Assembly (NCBI RefSeq): GCF_002269255.1
Contig: NZ_CP022823.1
Location: 620,001 to 684,000, forward strand
Length of the DNA: 64,000 bases
Origin: Klebsiella quasivariicola
GTDB taxonomy: Bacteria > Pseudomonadota > Gammaproteobacteria > Enterobacterales > Enterobacteriaceae
Reading direction: 5' to 3'
This document shows positions 35,172 to 43,910 of the stretch, piece by piece; positions within the stretch are counted from its first letter, which is position 1; the number at the start of each line of letters is the position of its first letter. The notes under the pieces were generated by a model. It ran no database searches. It was not told the origin of the DNA and was given only the letters and a program-made list of their open reading frames with translations. Position numbers and translations under genes: made by a program.

Positions 35172-36269
35172 ATGCTAAAAGTTATTCAATCTCCAGCCAA
35201 ATATCTTCAGGGTCCTGATGCTGCTGTTCTGTTCGGTCAATATGCCAAAAACCTGGCGGAGAGCTTCTTCGTCATCGCCGACGACTTCGTAATGAAGCTG
35301 GCGGGAGAGAAAGTGGTGAATGGCCTGCAGAGCCACGATATTCGCTGCCATGCGGAACGGTTTAACGGCGAATGCAGCCATGCGGAAATTAACCGTCTGA
35401 TGGCGATTTTGCAAAAGCAGGGCTGCCGCGGCGTGGTCGGGATCGGCGGTGGTAAAACTCTCGATACCGCGAAGGCGATCGGTTACTACCAGAAACTGCC
35501 GGTGGTGGTGATCCCGACCATCGCCTCAACCGATGCGCCGACCAGCGCGCTGTCGGTGATCTACACCGAAGCGGGCGAGTTTGAAGAGTATCTGATCTAT
35601 CCGAAAAACCCGGATATGGTGGTGATGGACACAGCGATTATCGCCAAAGCGCCGGTACGCCTGCTGGTCTCCGGCATGGGCGATGCGCTCTCCACCTGGT
35701 TCGAGGCCAAAGCCTGCTACGATGCGCGCGCCACCAGCATGGCCGGGGGACAGTCCACCGAGGCGGCGCTGAGCCTCGCTCGCCTGTGCTATGATACGCT
35801 GCTGGCGGAGGGCGAAAAGGCCCGTCTGGCGGCGCAGGCCGGGGTGGTGACCGAAGCGCTGGAGCGCATCATCGAGGCGAATACCTACCTCAGCGGCATC
35901 GGCTTTGAAAGCAGCGGCCTGGCCGCCGCCCACGCGATCCACAACGGCTTCACTATCCTTGAAGAGTGCCACCACCTGTATCACGGCGAGAAAGTGGCCT
36001 TCGGTACGCTGGCGCAGCTGGTGCTGCAGAACAGCCCGATGGATGAGATTGAAACGGTGCTGGGCTTCTGCCAGCGCGTCGGCCTGCCGGTGACGCTCGC
36101 GCAGATGGGCGTCAAAGAGGGGATCGACGCGAAAATCGCCGCGGTGGCGAAAGCCACCTGCGCGGAAGGGGAAACCATCCACAATATGCCGTTTGCGGTG
36201 ACCCCGGAGAGCGTCCATGCCGCTATTCTCACCGCCGATCTGTTAGGCCAGCAGTGGCTGGCGCGTTAA
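35172..36269 (+). CDS. dhaD: DhaD, NAD+-linked glycerol dehydrogenase
   Basis: 365 residues from MLKVIQSPAKYLQGPDA, the N-terminus of the Klebsiella enzyme, after GGTGAAAGGA. An iron/zinc-type alcohol dehydrogenase: GIGGGKTLDTAKAIGYY (NAD), TIASTDAPTSAL, and the metal ligands in SGMGDALSTWFEA, AAAHAIHNGF and CHHLYHGEKVAFG. It oxidises glycerol to dihydroxyacetone in the anaerobic pathway. It is followed by a terminator and then dhaR on the same strand. Confidence 0.96.
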   Translation: MLKVIQSPAKYLQGPDAAVLFGQYAKNLAESFFVIADDFVMKLAGEKVVNGLQSHDIRCHAERFNGECSHAEINRLMAILQKQGCRGVVGIGGGKTLDTAKAIGYYQKLPVVVIPTIASTDAPTSALSVIYTEAGEFEEYLIYPKNPDMVVMDTAIIAKAPVRLLVSGMGDALSTWFEAKACYDARATSMAGGQSTEAALSLARLCYDTLLAEGEKARLAAQAGVVTEALERIIEANTYLSGIGFESSGLAAAHAIHNGFTILEECHHLYHGEKVAFGTLAQLVLQNSPMDEIETVLGFCQRVGLPVTLAQMGVKEGIDAKIAAVAKATCAEGETIHNMPFAVTPESVHAAILTADLLGQQWLAR

Positions 36270-36281
36270 TTCGCGGTGACT

Positions 36282-36310
36282 AAACCGCTGGCGCAGGTCA
36301 GCGGTTTTTC
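36282..36310 (+). terminator. Terminator of dhaD
   Basis: A 9-bp perfect stem, AAACCGCTG / CAGCGGTTT, with loop GCGCAGGT runs into TTC-TTTC. It lies 12 bp past the dhaD stop. A second hairpin (36316-36342, CCCCTCtGGCAG / CTGCCgGAGGGG) follows in the dhaR leader. Confidence 0.8.
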
Positions 36311-36370
36311 TTTCTCCCCTCTGGCAGTTGCTGCCGGAGGGGTTCTCTATGGTACAACGCGGAAAAGGAT

Positions 36371-38296
36371 ATGACTGTTCAGACTCAGGATACCGGGAAG
36401 GCGGTCTCTTCCGTCATCGCCCAGTCATGGCATCGTTGCAGCAAGTTTATGCAGCGCGAAACCTGGCAAACGCCGCACCAGGCCCAGGGCCTGACCTTCG
36501 ACTCGATCTGTCGGCGTAAAACCGCGCTGCTGACCATCGGCCAGGCGGCGCTGGAGGATGCCTGGGAGTTTATGGACGGCCGCCCCTGCGCGCTGTTTAT
36601 TCTTGATGAGTCTGCCTGCATCCTGAGCCGCTGCGGCGAGCCGCACACCCTGGCCCAGCTGGCTGACCTGGGGTTTCGCGACGGCAGCTACTGTGCGGAG
36701 AGCATTATCGGCACCTGCGCGCTGTCGCTGGCCGCGATGCAGGGCCAGCCGATCAACACCGCCGGCGATCGGCATTTTAAGCAAGCGCTACAGCCGTGGA
36801 GTTTTTGCTCGACGCCGGTGTTTGATAACCATGGGCGGCTGTTCGGCTCTATCTCGCTTTGCTGTCTGGTGGAGCAGCAGTCCAGCGCCGACCTCTCTCT
36901 GACGCTGGCCATCGCCCGCGAGGTAGGCAACTCCCTGCTCACCGACAGCCTGCTGGCGGAGTCCAACCGCCACCTCAATCAGATGTACGGCCTGCTGGAG
37001 AGCATGGACGATGGGGTGATGGCGTGGAACGAGCAGGGCGTGCTGCAGTTTCTCAATGTTCAGGCGGCGAGACTGCTGCATCTTGATGCTCAGGCCAGCC
37101 AGGGGAAAAATATCGCCGATCTGGTGACCCTCCCGGCGCTGCTGCGCCGCGCCATCAAACACGCCCGCGGCCTGAATCACGTCGAAGTCACCTTTGAAAG
37201 TCAGCATCAGTTTGTCGACGCGGTGATCACCTTAAAACCGATTGTCGAGGCGCAAGGCAACAGTTTTATTCTGCTGCTGCACCCGGTGGAGCAGATGCGG
37301 CAGCTGATGACCAGCCAGCTGGGTAAAGTCAGCCACACCTTTGAGCAGATGTCTGCCGACGACCCGGAAACCCGGCGCCTGATCCACTTTGGCCGCCAGG
37401 CGGCGCGCGGCGGCTTCCCGGTGCTGCTGTGCGGCGAAGAGGGGGTCGGGAAAGAGCTGCTGAGCCAGGCTATTCACAATGAAAGCGAACGGGCGGGCGG
37501 CCCCTATATCGCCGTCAACTGCCAGCTGTATGCCGACAGCGTGCTGGGCCAGGACTTTATGGGCAGCGCGCCCACCGATGATGAAAATGGCCGCCTGAGC
37601 CGCCTTGAGCTGGCCAACGGCGGCACCCTGTTTCTGGAAAAGATTGAGTATCTGGCGCCGGAGCTGCAGTCGGCCCTGCTGCAGGTGATTAAGCAGGGCG
37701 TGCTCACCCGCCTCGACGCCCGGCGCCTGATCCCGGTGGATGTGAAGGTGATTGCCACCACCACCGTCGATCTGGCCAATCTGGTGGAACAGAACCGCTT
37801 TAGCCGCCAGCTGTACTATGCGCTGCACTCCTTTGAAATCGTCATCCCGCCGCTGCGCGCCCGACGCAACAGTATTCCGTCGCTGGTGCATAACCGGCTG
37901 AAGAGCCTGGAGAAGCGTTTCTCTTCGCGGCTGAAAGTGGACGATGACGCGCTGGCGCAGCTGGTGGCCTACTCGTGGCCGGGGAATGATTTTGAGCTCA
38001 ACAGCGTCATTGAGAATATTGCCATCAGCAGCGACAACGGCCATATTCGCCTGAGTAATCTGCCGGAATATCTCTTTTCCGAGCGGCCGGGCGGGGATAG
38101 CGCGTCATCGCTGCTGCCGGCCAGCCTGACCTTTAGCGCCATCGAAAAGGAAGCCATCATTCACGCCGCCCGGGTGACCAGCGGGCGGGTGCAGGAGATG
38201 TCGCAGCTGCTCAATATCGGCCGCACCACCCTGTGGCGCAAAATGAAGCAGTACGATATTGACGCCAGCCAGTTCAAGCGCAAGCATCAGGCCTAG
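36371..38296 (+). CDS. dhaR: DhaR, transcriptional activator of the dha regulon
   Basis: 641 residues: N-terminal GAF-like sensor (about 60-195), PAS domain (about 200-305), AAA+ domain (about 325-560) and a Fis-type helix-turn-helix (about 595-632, IIHAARVTSGRVQEMSQLLNIGRTTLWRKM). Walker A is GEEGVGKE (355-362), but the σ54-contact loop GAFTGA is missing (DFMGSAPTDD at 395-404). Walker B reads GGTLFLEK instead of GGTLFLDE. It should therefore act with σ70, as known for E. coli DhaR. The last 23 bp overlap the convergent adenosyltransferase gene. Confidence 0.95.
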   Translation: MTVQTQDTGKAVSSVIAQSWHRCSKFMQRETWQTPHQAQGLTFDSICRRKTALLTIGQAALEDAWEFMDGRPCALFILDESACILSRCGEPHTLAQLADLGFRDGSYCAESIIGTCALSLAAMQGQPINTAGDRHFKQALQPWSFCSTPVFDNHGRLFGSISLCCLVEQQSSADLSLTLAIAREVGNSLLTDSLLAESNRHLNQMYGLLESMDDGVMAWNEQGVLQFLNVQAARLLHLDAQASQGKNIADLVTLPALLRRAIKHARGLNHVEVTFESQHQFVDAVITLKPIVEAQGNSFILLLHPVEQMRQLMTSQLGKVSHTFEQMSADDPETRRLIHFGRQAARGGFPVLLCGEEGVGKELLSQAIHNESERAGGPYIAVNCQLYADSVLGQDFMGSAPTDDENGRLSRLELANGGTLFLEKIEYLAPELQSALLQVIKQGVLTRLDARRLIPVDVKVIATTTVDLANLVEQNRFSRQLYYALHSFEIVIPPLRARRNSIPSLVHNRLKSLEKRFSSRLKVDDDALAQLVAYSWPGNDFELNSVIENIAISSDNGHIRLSNLPEYLFSERPGGDSASSLLPASLTFSAIEKEAIIHAARVTSGRVQEMSQLLNIGRTTLWRKMKQYDIDASQFKRKHQA

Positions 38297-38804
38297 TCTC
38301 TTCGATTCGCGCCATGGAGAACAGGGCATCCGACAGGCGATTGCTGTAGCGTTTGAGCGCGTCGCGCAGCGGATGCGCGCGGTCCATGGCCGTCAGCAGG
38401 CGTTCGAGCCGACGGGCCTGGGTGCGCGCCACGTGCAGCTGGGCAGAGGCGAGATTCTTCCCCGGGATCACGAACTGTTTTAACGGGCCGCTCTCGGCCA
38501 TATTGCGGTCGATAAGCCGCTCCAGGGCGGTGATCTCCTCTTCGCCGATCGTCTGGCTCAGGCGGGTCAGGCCCCGCGCATCGCTGGCCAGTTCAGCCCC
38601 CAACACGAACAGCGTTTGCTGAATCTGGTGCAGGCTTTCCCGCAGCCCTGCGTCGCGGGTGGTGGCGTAGCAGACGCCCAGCTGGGATATCAGTTCATCG
38701 ACGGTGCCGTAGGCCTCGACGCGAATATGGTCTTTCTCGATGCGGCTGCCGCCGTACAGGGCGGTGGTGCCTTTATCTCCGGTGCGAGTGTAGATACGGT
38801 ACAT
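38274..38804 (-). CDS. PduO-type ATP:cob(I)alamin adenosyltransferase (OrfW)
   Basis: 176 residues with the family signatures YTRTGDKGTTALYGGSRIEKD at the start (ATP site; shown here in part), AYGTVDELISQLG, and the late FVIPGKNLASAQLHVARTQARRLER. It makes adenosylcobalamin, the coenzyme of glycerol dehydratase encoded next door. Its ATG directly follows the stop of the reactivase small-subunit gene, so translation is probably coupled. It is the last gene of the dhaT operon and overlaps the 3' end of dhaR on the other strand. Confidence 0.93.
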   Translation of the reverse strand: MYRIYTRTGDKGTTALYGGSRIEKDHIRVEAYGTVDELISQLGVCYATTRDAGLRESLHQIQQTLFVLGAELASDARGLTRLSQTIGEEEITALERLIDRNMAESGPLKQFVIPGKNLASAQLHVARTQARRLERLLTAMDRAHPLRDALKRYSNRLSDALFSMARIEETRPDACA

Positions 38805-39158
38805 TCAGTTTCTCTCACTTAACGGCAGGACTTTAACCAGCTGCCCGGCGTTGGCGCCGAGCGTACGCAGATGATCGTCGCTATCGGTGACGTGTCCGGT
38901 AGCCAGCGGCGCGTCCGCCGGCAGCTGGGCATGAGTGAGGGCTATCTCGCCGGCTGCGCTGAGCCCGATACCCACCCGCAGGGGCGAGCTTCTGGCCGCC
39001 AGGGCGCCCAGCGCAGCGGCGTCACCGCCTCCGTCATAGGTTATGGTCTGGCAGGGGACCCCCTGCTCCTCCAGCCCCCAGCACAGCTCATTGATGGCGC
39101 CGGCATGATGCCCGCGCGGATCGTAAAACAGGCGTACGCCTGGCGGTGAAAGCGACAT
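38805..39158 (-). CDS. gdrB: Glycerol dehydratase reactivase, small subunit (OrfX/GdrB)
   Basis: 117 residues, with RLFYDPRGHHAGAINELCWGLEEQGVPCQTI and RVGIGLSAAGEIALTHAQLP (pieces of the DhaG/PduH family). The fold resembles the dehydratase β-subunit, which it displaces so that damaged cobalamin can leave. It works with the large subunit encoded at 43911. The gene lies between dhaT (20 bp) and the adenosyltransferase (0 bp), the classic Klebsiella order. Confidence 0.92.
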   Translation of the reverse strand: MSLSPPGVRLFYDPRGHHAGAINELCWGLEEQGVPCQTITYDGGGDAAALGALAARSSPLRVGIGLSAAGEIALTHAQLPADAPLATGHVTDSDDHLRTLGANAGQLVKVLPLSERN

Positions 39159-39178
39159 GACGGCCCCCTCGTTAACAC

Positions 39179-40342
39179 TCAGAATGCCTGGCGGAAAATC
39201 GCGGCAATCTCCTGCTCGTTGCCTTTACGCGGGTTCGAGAACGCATTGCCGTCTTTCAGAGCCATCTCCGCCATGTACGGGAAGTCGGCCTCTTTTACCC
39301 CCAGATCGCGCAGATGCTGCGGAATACCGATATCCATCGACAGACGCGTGATCGCGGCGATGGCTTTTTCCGCCGCGTCGAGGGTGGACAGTCCGGTGAT
39401 ATTTTCGCCCATCAGTTCAGCGATATCGGCGAATTTCTCCGGGTTGGCGATCAGATTGTAGCGGGCCACATGCGGCAGCAGGACAGCGTTGGCCACGCCG
39501 TGCGGCATGTCGTACAGGCCGCCCAGCTGGTGCGCCATGGCGTGCACGTAGCCGAGGTTGGCGTTATTGAAAGCCATCCCGGCCAGCAGAGAGGCGTAGG
39601 CCATGTTTTCCCGCGCCTGCAGATTGCTGCCGAGGGCCACGGCCTGGCGCAGGTTGCGCGCGATGAGGCGGATCGCCTGCATGGCGGCGGCGTCCGTCAC
39701 CGGGTTAGCGTCTTTGGAGATATAGGCCTCTACGGCGTGGGTCAGGGCATCCATCCCGGTCGCCGCGGTCAGGGCGGCCGGTTTACCGATCATCAGCAGC
39801 GGATCGTTGATGGAGACCGATGGCAGGTTGCGCCAGCTGACGATCACAAACTTCACTTTGGTTTGGGTGTTGGTCAGGACGCAGTGGCGGGTGACCTCGC
39901 TGGCGGTGCCGGCGGTGGTGTTGACGGCGATGATGGGCGGCAGCGGGTTGGTCAGGGTCTCGATTCCGGCATACTGGTACAGATCGCCCTCATGGGTGGC
40001 GGCGATGCCGATGCCTTTGCCGCAGTCGTGCGGGCTGCCGCCGCCCACGGTGACGATGATGTCGCACTGTTCGCGGCGAAACACCGCAAGGCCGTCACGC
40101 ACGTTGGTGTCTTTTGGGTTCGGCTCGACGCCGTCAAAAATCGCCACCTCGATCCCGGCCTCCTGCAGATAATGCAGGGTTTTATCCACCGCGCCATCTT
40201 TAATTGCCCGCAGGCCTTTGTCGGTGACCAGCAGGGCTTTTTTCCCTCCCAGCAGCTGGCAGCGTTCGCCGACTACGGAAATGGCGTTGGGGCCAAAAAA
40301 GTTAACGTTTGGCACCAGATAATCAAACATACGATAGCTCAT
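39179..40342 (-). CDS. dhaT: DhaT, 1,3-propanediol dehydrogenase
   Basis: 387 residues of the iron-containing alcohol dehydrogenase family: VTVGGGSPHDCGKGIGIAAT for NADH, and the iron ligands in TGMDALTHAVEAYIS and HAMAHQLGGLYDMPHGVANA. It reduces 3-hydroxypropionaldehyde to 1,3-propanediol and regenerates NAD+. It follows orfY and precedes gdrB; the operon is divergent from dhaB. Confidence 0.96.
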   Translation of the reverse strand: MSYRMFDYLVPNVNFFGPNAISVVGERCQLLGGKKALLVTDKGLRAIKDGAVDKTLHYLQEAGIEVAIFDGVEPNPKDTNVRDGLAVFRREQCDIIVTVGGGSPHDCGKGIGIAATHEGDLYQYAGIETLTNPLPPIIAVNTTAGTASEVTRHCVLTNTQTKVKFVIVSWRNLPSVSINDPLLMIGKPAALTAATGMDALTHAVEAYISKDANPVTDAAAMQAIRLIARNLRQAVALGSNLQARENMAYASLLAGMAFNNANLGYVHAMAHQLGGLYDMPHGVANAVLLPHVARYNLIANPEKFADIAELMGENITGLSTLDAAEKAIAAITRLSMDIGIPQHLRDLGVKEADFPYMAEMALKDGNAFSNPRKGNEQEIAAIFRQAF

Positions 40343-40363
40343 AATATACCTTCTCGCTTCAGG

Positions 40364-40795
40364 TTATAATGCGGAAAAACAATCCAGGGCGCACTGGGCT
40401 AATAATTGGTCCTGCTCGACCGTACCGCCGCTAACGCCGACGGCGCCAATGACTTGCTCATTAAAAATAACGGGCAGGCCGCCGCCAAAAATAATAATTC
40501 GCTGTTGATTGGTCAGCTGAAGACCATACAGAGATTGTCCTGGCTGGACCGCTGATGTAATTTCATGGGTACCTTGTTTTAGACTACAGGCACTCCAGGC
40601 TTTATTCAGAGAAATATCGCAGCTGGAGACGAAGGCCTCGTCCATCCGCTGGATAAGCAGCGTATTGCCCCCGCGGTCGACCACGGAAAATACCACAGGA
40701 ACGTTGATCTCATTAGCTTTTTGTTGCACCGCTGCCGCCATTTTCTGAGCGGCGGCCAGGGTGATTGTCTGAACTTGCTGGCTCTTGTTCATCAT
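40364..40795 (-). CDS. OrfY, GlcG/HbpS-like protein
   Basis: 142 or 143 residues, depending on which of two adjacent ATG codons (40795, 40792) is used; GGGAGAGC precedes both. A GlcG/HbpS (DUF336) domain is visible in TLAAAQKMAAAVQQKANEINVPV, VVDRGGNTLLIQRMD, and the Gly-rich IIFGGGLPVIFNEQVIGAVGVSGG. Some relatives bind haem or cobalamin. This gene is always next to dhaT in Klebsiella dha clusters but has no proven role. First gene of the orfY-dhaT-gdrB-orfW operon. Confidence 0.88.
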   Translation of the reverse strand: MMNKSQQVQTITLAAAQKMAAAVQQKANEINVPVVFSVVDRGGNTLLIQRMDEAFVSSCDISLNKAWSACSLKQGTHEITSAVQPGQSLYGLQLTNQQRIIIFGGGLPVIFNEQVIGAVGVSGGTVEQDQLLAQCALDCFSAL

Positions 40796-41205
40796 GCTCT
40801 CCCACGCCAGGATAATGCTGGCGCGAATAGTCAGTAGGGGGCGATAGTCAAAAACGATCGCCAGACGGTTGGCTTGCTTTATTTTTGTCAGCGTTATTTT
40901 GTCGCCCGCCATGATTTAGTCAATAGGTTTAAAATAGCTTCGGTAAAACGTAATTAAGGGCCTTTTTTATTAATTGATTTATATCATTGCGGGCGATCAC
41001 ATTTTTTATTTTTGTCGCCGGGGTAAAGTTTCATAGTGAAACTTTTGGCAGATTTCGCGTGCCAAATTGAAACGAAATTAAATTTATTTTTTTCACCACT
41101 GGCTCATTTAAAGTTCCGCTATTGCCGGTAATGGCCGGGCGGCAACGACGCTGGCCCGGCGTATTCGCTACCGTCTGCGGATTTCACCTTTTGAGCCGAT
41201 GAACA
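40796..41205. promoter_or_regulatory. orfY-dhaT / dhaB divergent control region
   Basis: 410 bp without a gene. The strongest feature is a perfect inverted repeat AAAGTTTCA-TAG-TGAAACTTT at 41025-41045, whose core GTTTCATAGTGAAAC (41028-41042) matches the GTTYC-N5-GRAAC motif found near dhaK/dhaD. A lone half-site GTTCC lies at 41113. The sequence around it (40950-41090) is strongly AT-rich and should contain both promoters. Confidence 0.7.
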
Positions 41206-42873
41206 ATGAAAAGATCAAAACGATTTGCAGTACTGGCCCAGCGCCCCGTCAATCAGGATGGGCTGATTGGCGAGTGGCCTGAAGAGGGGCTGATCGCCAT
41301 GGACAGCCCCTTTGACCCGGTCTCTTCCGTAAAAGTGGAAAACGGTCTGATCGTCGAGCTGGACGGCAAGACCCGGGACCAGTTTGACATGATTGACCGG
41401 TTTATCGCCGATTACGCGATCAACGTTGAGCGTACAGAGCAGGCGATGCGCCTGGAGGCGCTGGAGATAGCCCGCATGCTGGTGGATATCCACGTCAGCC
41501 GCGAGGAGATCATCGCCATCACCACCGCCATCACGCCGGCCAAAGCGGTCGAGGTGATGGCGCAGATGAACGTGGTGGAGATGATGATGGCGCTACAGAA
41601 GATGCGTGCCCGCCGGACCCCCTCCAACCAGTGCCACGTCACCAACCTCAAAGATAATCCGGTGCAGATTGCCGCCGACGCCGCTGAGGCCGGGATCCGC
41701 GGCTTCTCCGAGCAGGAGACCACGGTCGGTATCGCGCGCTATGCGCCGTTTAACGCCCTGGCGCTGTTGGTCGGTTCGCAGTGCGGCCGCCCCGGCGTGT
41801 TGACACAATGCTCGGTGGAAGAGGCCACCGAGCTGGAGCTGGGCATGCGTGGTTTAACCAGCTACGCCGAGACGGTGTCGGTCTACGGCACCGAAGCGGT
41901 GTTTACCGACGGCGATGATACGCCGTGGTCAAAGGCGTTCCTCGCCTCGGCCTACGCCTCCCGTGGGTTGAAAATGCGCTACACCTCCGGCACCGGTTCC
42001 GAAGCGCTGATGGGCTATTCGGAAAGCAAGTCGATGCTTTACCTCGAATCGCGCTGCATCTTCATTACCAAAGGCGCCGGAGTTCAGGGACTGCAAAACG
42101 GCGCGGTGAGCTGTATCGGCATGACCGGTGCTGTGCCGTCGGGCATTCGGGCGGTGCTGGCGGAAAACCTGATCGCCTCTATGCTCGACCTCGAAGTGGC
42201 GTCGGCCAACGACCAGACTTTCTCCCACTCGGATATTCGTCGCACCGCGCGCACCCTGATGCAGATGCTGCCGGGCACCGACTTTATTTTCTCCGGCTAC
42301 AGTGCGGTGCCGAACTACGACAACATGTTCGCCGGCTCGAACTTCGATGCGGAAGATTTTGATGATTACAACATTCTGCAGCGTGACCTGATGGTCGACG
42401 GCGGTCTGCGTCCGGTGACCGAGGCGGAAACCATCGCCATTCGCCAGAAAGCAGCGTGGGCGATCCAGGCCGTTTTCCGTGAGCTGGGGCTGCCGCCAAT
42501 CACCGACGAGGAGGTGGAGGCCGCCACCTACGCGCACGGCAGCAACGAAATGCCGCCGCGTAATGTGGTGGAGGATCTGAGCGCGGTGGAAGAGATGATG
42601 AAGCGCAACATCACCGGCCTCGATATTGTCGGCGCGTTGAGCCGCAGCGGCTTTGAGGATATCGCCAGCAATATTCTCAATATGCTGCGCCAGCGGGTCA
42701 CCGGCGATTACCTGCAGACCTCGGCCATTCTCGATCGGCAGTTCGACGTGGTGAGCGCAGTGAACGACATCAATGACTATCAGGGGCCGGGCACCGGCTA
42801 TCGCATCTCCGCCGAACGCTGGGCAGAGATCAAAAATATTCCGGGCGTGGTTCAGCCCGACACCATTGAATAA
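41206..42873 (+). CDS. dhaB1: Glycerol dehydratase, large (α) subunit
   Basis: 555 residues, starting MKRSKRFAVLAQRPVNQDGL, the known N-terminus of the Klebsiella enzyme. It is the adenosylcobalamin-dependent diol/glycerol dehydratase α subunit, a TIM barrel that binds glycerol and K+/Ca2+ (GYSESKSMLYLESRC, SNQCHVTN, SGYSAVPNYDNMFAGSNFD). It converts glycerol to 3-hydroxypropionaldehyde. First gene of dhaB1-B2-B3-reactivase. Confidence 0.96.
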   Translation: MKRSKRFAVLAQRPVNQDGLIGEWPEEGLIAMDSPFDPVSSVKVENGLIVELDGKTRDQFDMIDRFIADYAINVERTEQAMRLEALEIARMLVDIHVSREEIIAITTAITPAKAVEVMAQMNVVEMMMALQKMRARRTPSNQCHVTNLKDNPVQIAADAAEAGIRGFSEQETTVGIARYAPFNALALLVGSQCGRPGVLTQCSVEEATELELGMRGLTSYAETVSVYGTEAVFTDGDDTPWSKAFLASAYASRGLKMRYTSGTGSEALMGYSESKSMLYLESRCIFITKGAGVQGLQNGAVSCIGMTGAVPSGIRAVLAENLIASMLDLEVASANDQTFSHSDIRRTARTLMQMLPGTDFIFSGYSAVPNYDNMFAGSNFDAEDFDDYNILQRDLMVDGGLRPVTEAETIAIRQKAAWAIQAVFRELGLPPITDEEVEAATYAHGSNEMPPRNVVEDLSAVEEMMKRNITGLDIVGALSRSGFEDIASNILNMLRQRVTGDYLQTSAILDRQFDVVSAVNDINDYQGPGTGYRISAERWAEIKNIPGVVQPDTIE

Positions 42874-42885
42874 GGCGGTATTCCT

Positions 42886-43470
42886 GTGCAACAGACAACC
42901 CAAATTCAGCCCTCTTTTACCCTGAAAACCCGCGAGGGCGAGGTGGCTTCTGCCGATGAACGTGCCGATGAGGTGGTGATCGGCGTCGGCCCAGCCTTCG
43001 ATAAACACCAGCATCACACTCTGATCGATATGCCCCATGGCGCGATCCTCAAAGAGCTGATTGCCGGGGTGGAAGAAGAAGGGCTTCACGCCCGGGTGGT
43101 GCGCATTTTGCGCACGTCCGACGTCTCCTTTATGGCCTGGGATGCGGCCAACCTGAGCGGCTCGGGGATTGGCATCGGTATCCAGTCGAAGGGGACCACG
43201 GTTATCCATCAGCGCGATCTGCTGCCGCTCAGCAACCTGGAGCTATTCTCCCAGGCGCCGCTGCTGACGCTGGAGACCTACCGGCAGATTGGCAAAAACG
43301 CCGCACGCTATGCGCGCAAAGAGTCACCTTCGCCAGTGCCGGTGGTGAACGACCAGATGGTACGGCCGAAATTTATGGCCAAAGCCGCCCTGTTTCATAT
43401 CAAAGAGACCAAACATGTGGTGCAGGACGCCGAGCCCGTCACTCTGCACGTCGAATTAGTGAGGGAGTGA
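42886..43470 (+). CDS. dhaB2: Glycerol dehydratase, medium (β) subunit (GTG start)
   Basis: 194 residues from GTG at 42886, giving (M)QQTTQIQPSFTLKTREGEV. The β subunit binds cobalamin; EVVIGVGPAFDKHQHHTLIDMPHGAIL and SGSGIGIGIQSKGTTVIHQRDL form the flavodoxin-like B12 fold. It lies 12 bp after dhaB1. No ATG lies near the N-terminus, so the GTG start is needed to keep the family length. Confidence 0.95.
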   Translation: MQQTTQIQPSFTLKTREGEVASADERADEVVIGVGPAFDKHQHHTLIDMPHGAILKELIAGVEEEGLHARVVRILRTSDVSFMAWDAANLSGSGIGIGIQSKGTTVIHQRDLLPLSNLELFSQAPLLTLETYRQIGKNAARYARKESPSPVPVVNDQMVRPKFMAKAALFHIKETKHVVQDAEPVTLHVELVRE

Positions 43471-43472
43471 CC

Positions 43473-43898
43473 ATGAACGAGAAAACCATGACCGTGCAGG
43501 ATTATCCGTTAGCCACCCGCTGCCCGGAGCATATCCTGACGCCTACCGGCAAACCGTTGACCGATATTACCCTCGAGAAGGTGCTCTCTGGCGAGGTGGG
43601 CCCGCAGGATGTGCGGATCTCCCGACAAACTCTTGAGTACCAGGCGCAGATTGCCGAGAAGATGCAGCGCCATGCGGTGGCGCGCAATTTCCGCCGCGCG
43701 GCGGAGCTTATCGCCATTCCTGACGAGCGCATTCTGGCTATCTATAACGCGCTGCGCCCGTTCCGCTCCTCACGGGCGGAGCTGCTGGCGATTGCCGACG
43801 AGCTGGAGCACACCTGGCACGCGACGGTGAATGCCGCCTTTGTCCGGGAGTCGGCGGAAGTGTATCAGCAGCGGCATAAGCTGCGTAAAGGAAGCTAA
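43473..43898 (+). CDS. dhaB3: Glycerol dehydratase, small (γ) subunit
   Basis: 141 residues from MNEKTMTVQDYPLATRCPEH, after GAGGGAGTGACC. All-helical γ subunit that clamps the α subunit (QTLEYQAQIAEKMQRHAVARNF, RAAELIAIPDERILAIYNALRPFRS in part). It lies 2 bp after the dhaB2 stop, so translation is coupled, and 12 bp before the reactivase gene. Confidence 0.95.
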   Translation: MNEKTMTVQDYPLATRCPEHILTPTGKPLTDITLEKVLSGEVGPQDVRISRQTLEYQAQIAEKMQRHAVARNFRRAAELIAIPDERILAIYNALRPFRSSRAELLAIADELEHTWHATVNAAFVRESAEVYQQRHKLRKGS

Positions 43899-43910
43899 GC
43901 GGAGGTCAGC

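Noticed and set aside
36371..38296. DhaR as a genuine σ54-dependent activator
   Set aside because: The GAFTGA loop is absent and Walker B is altered.
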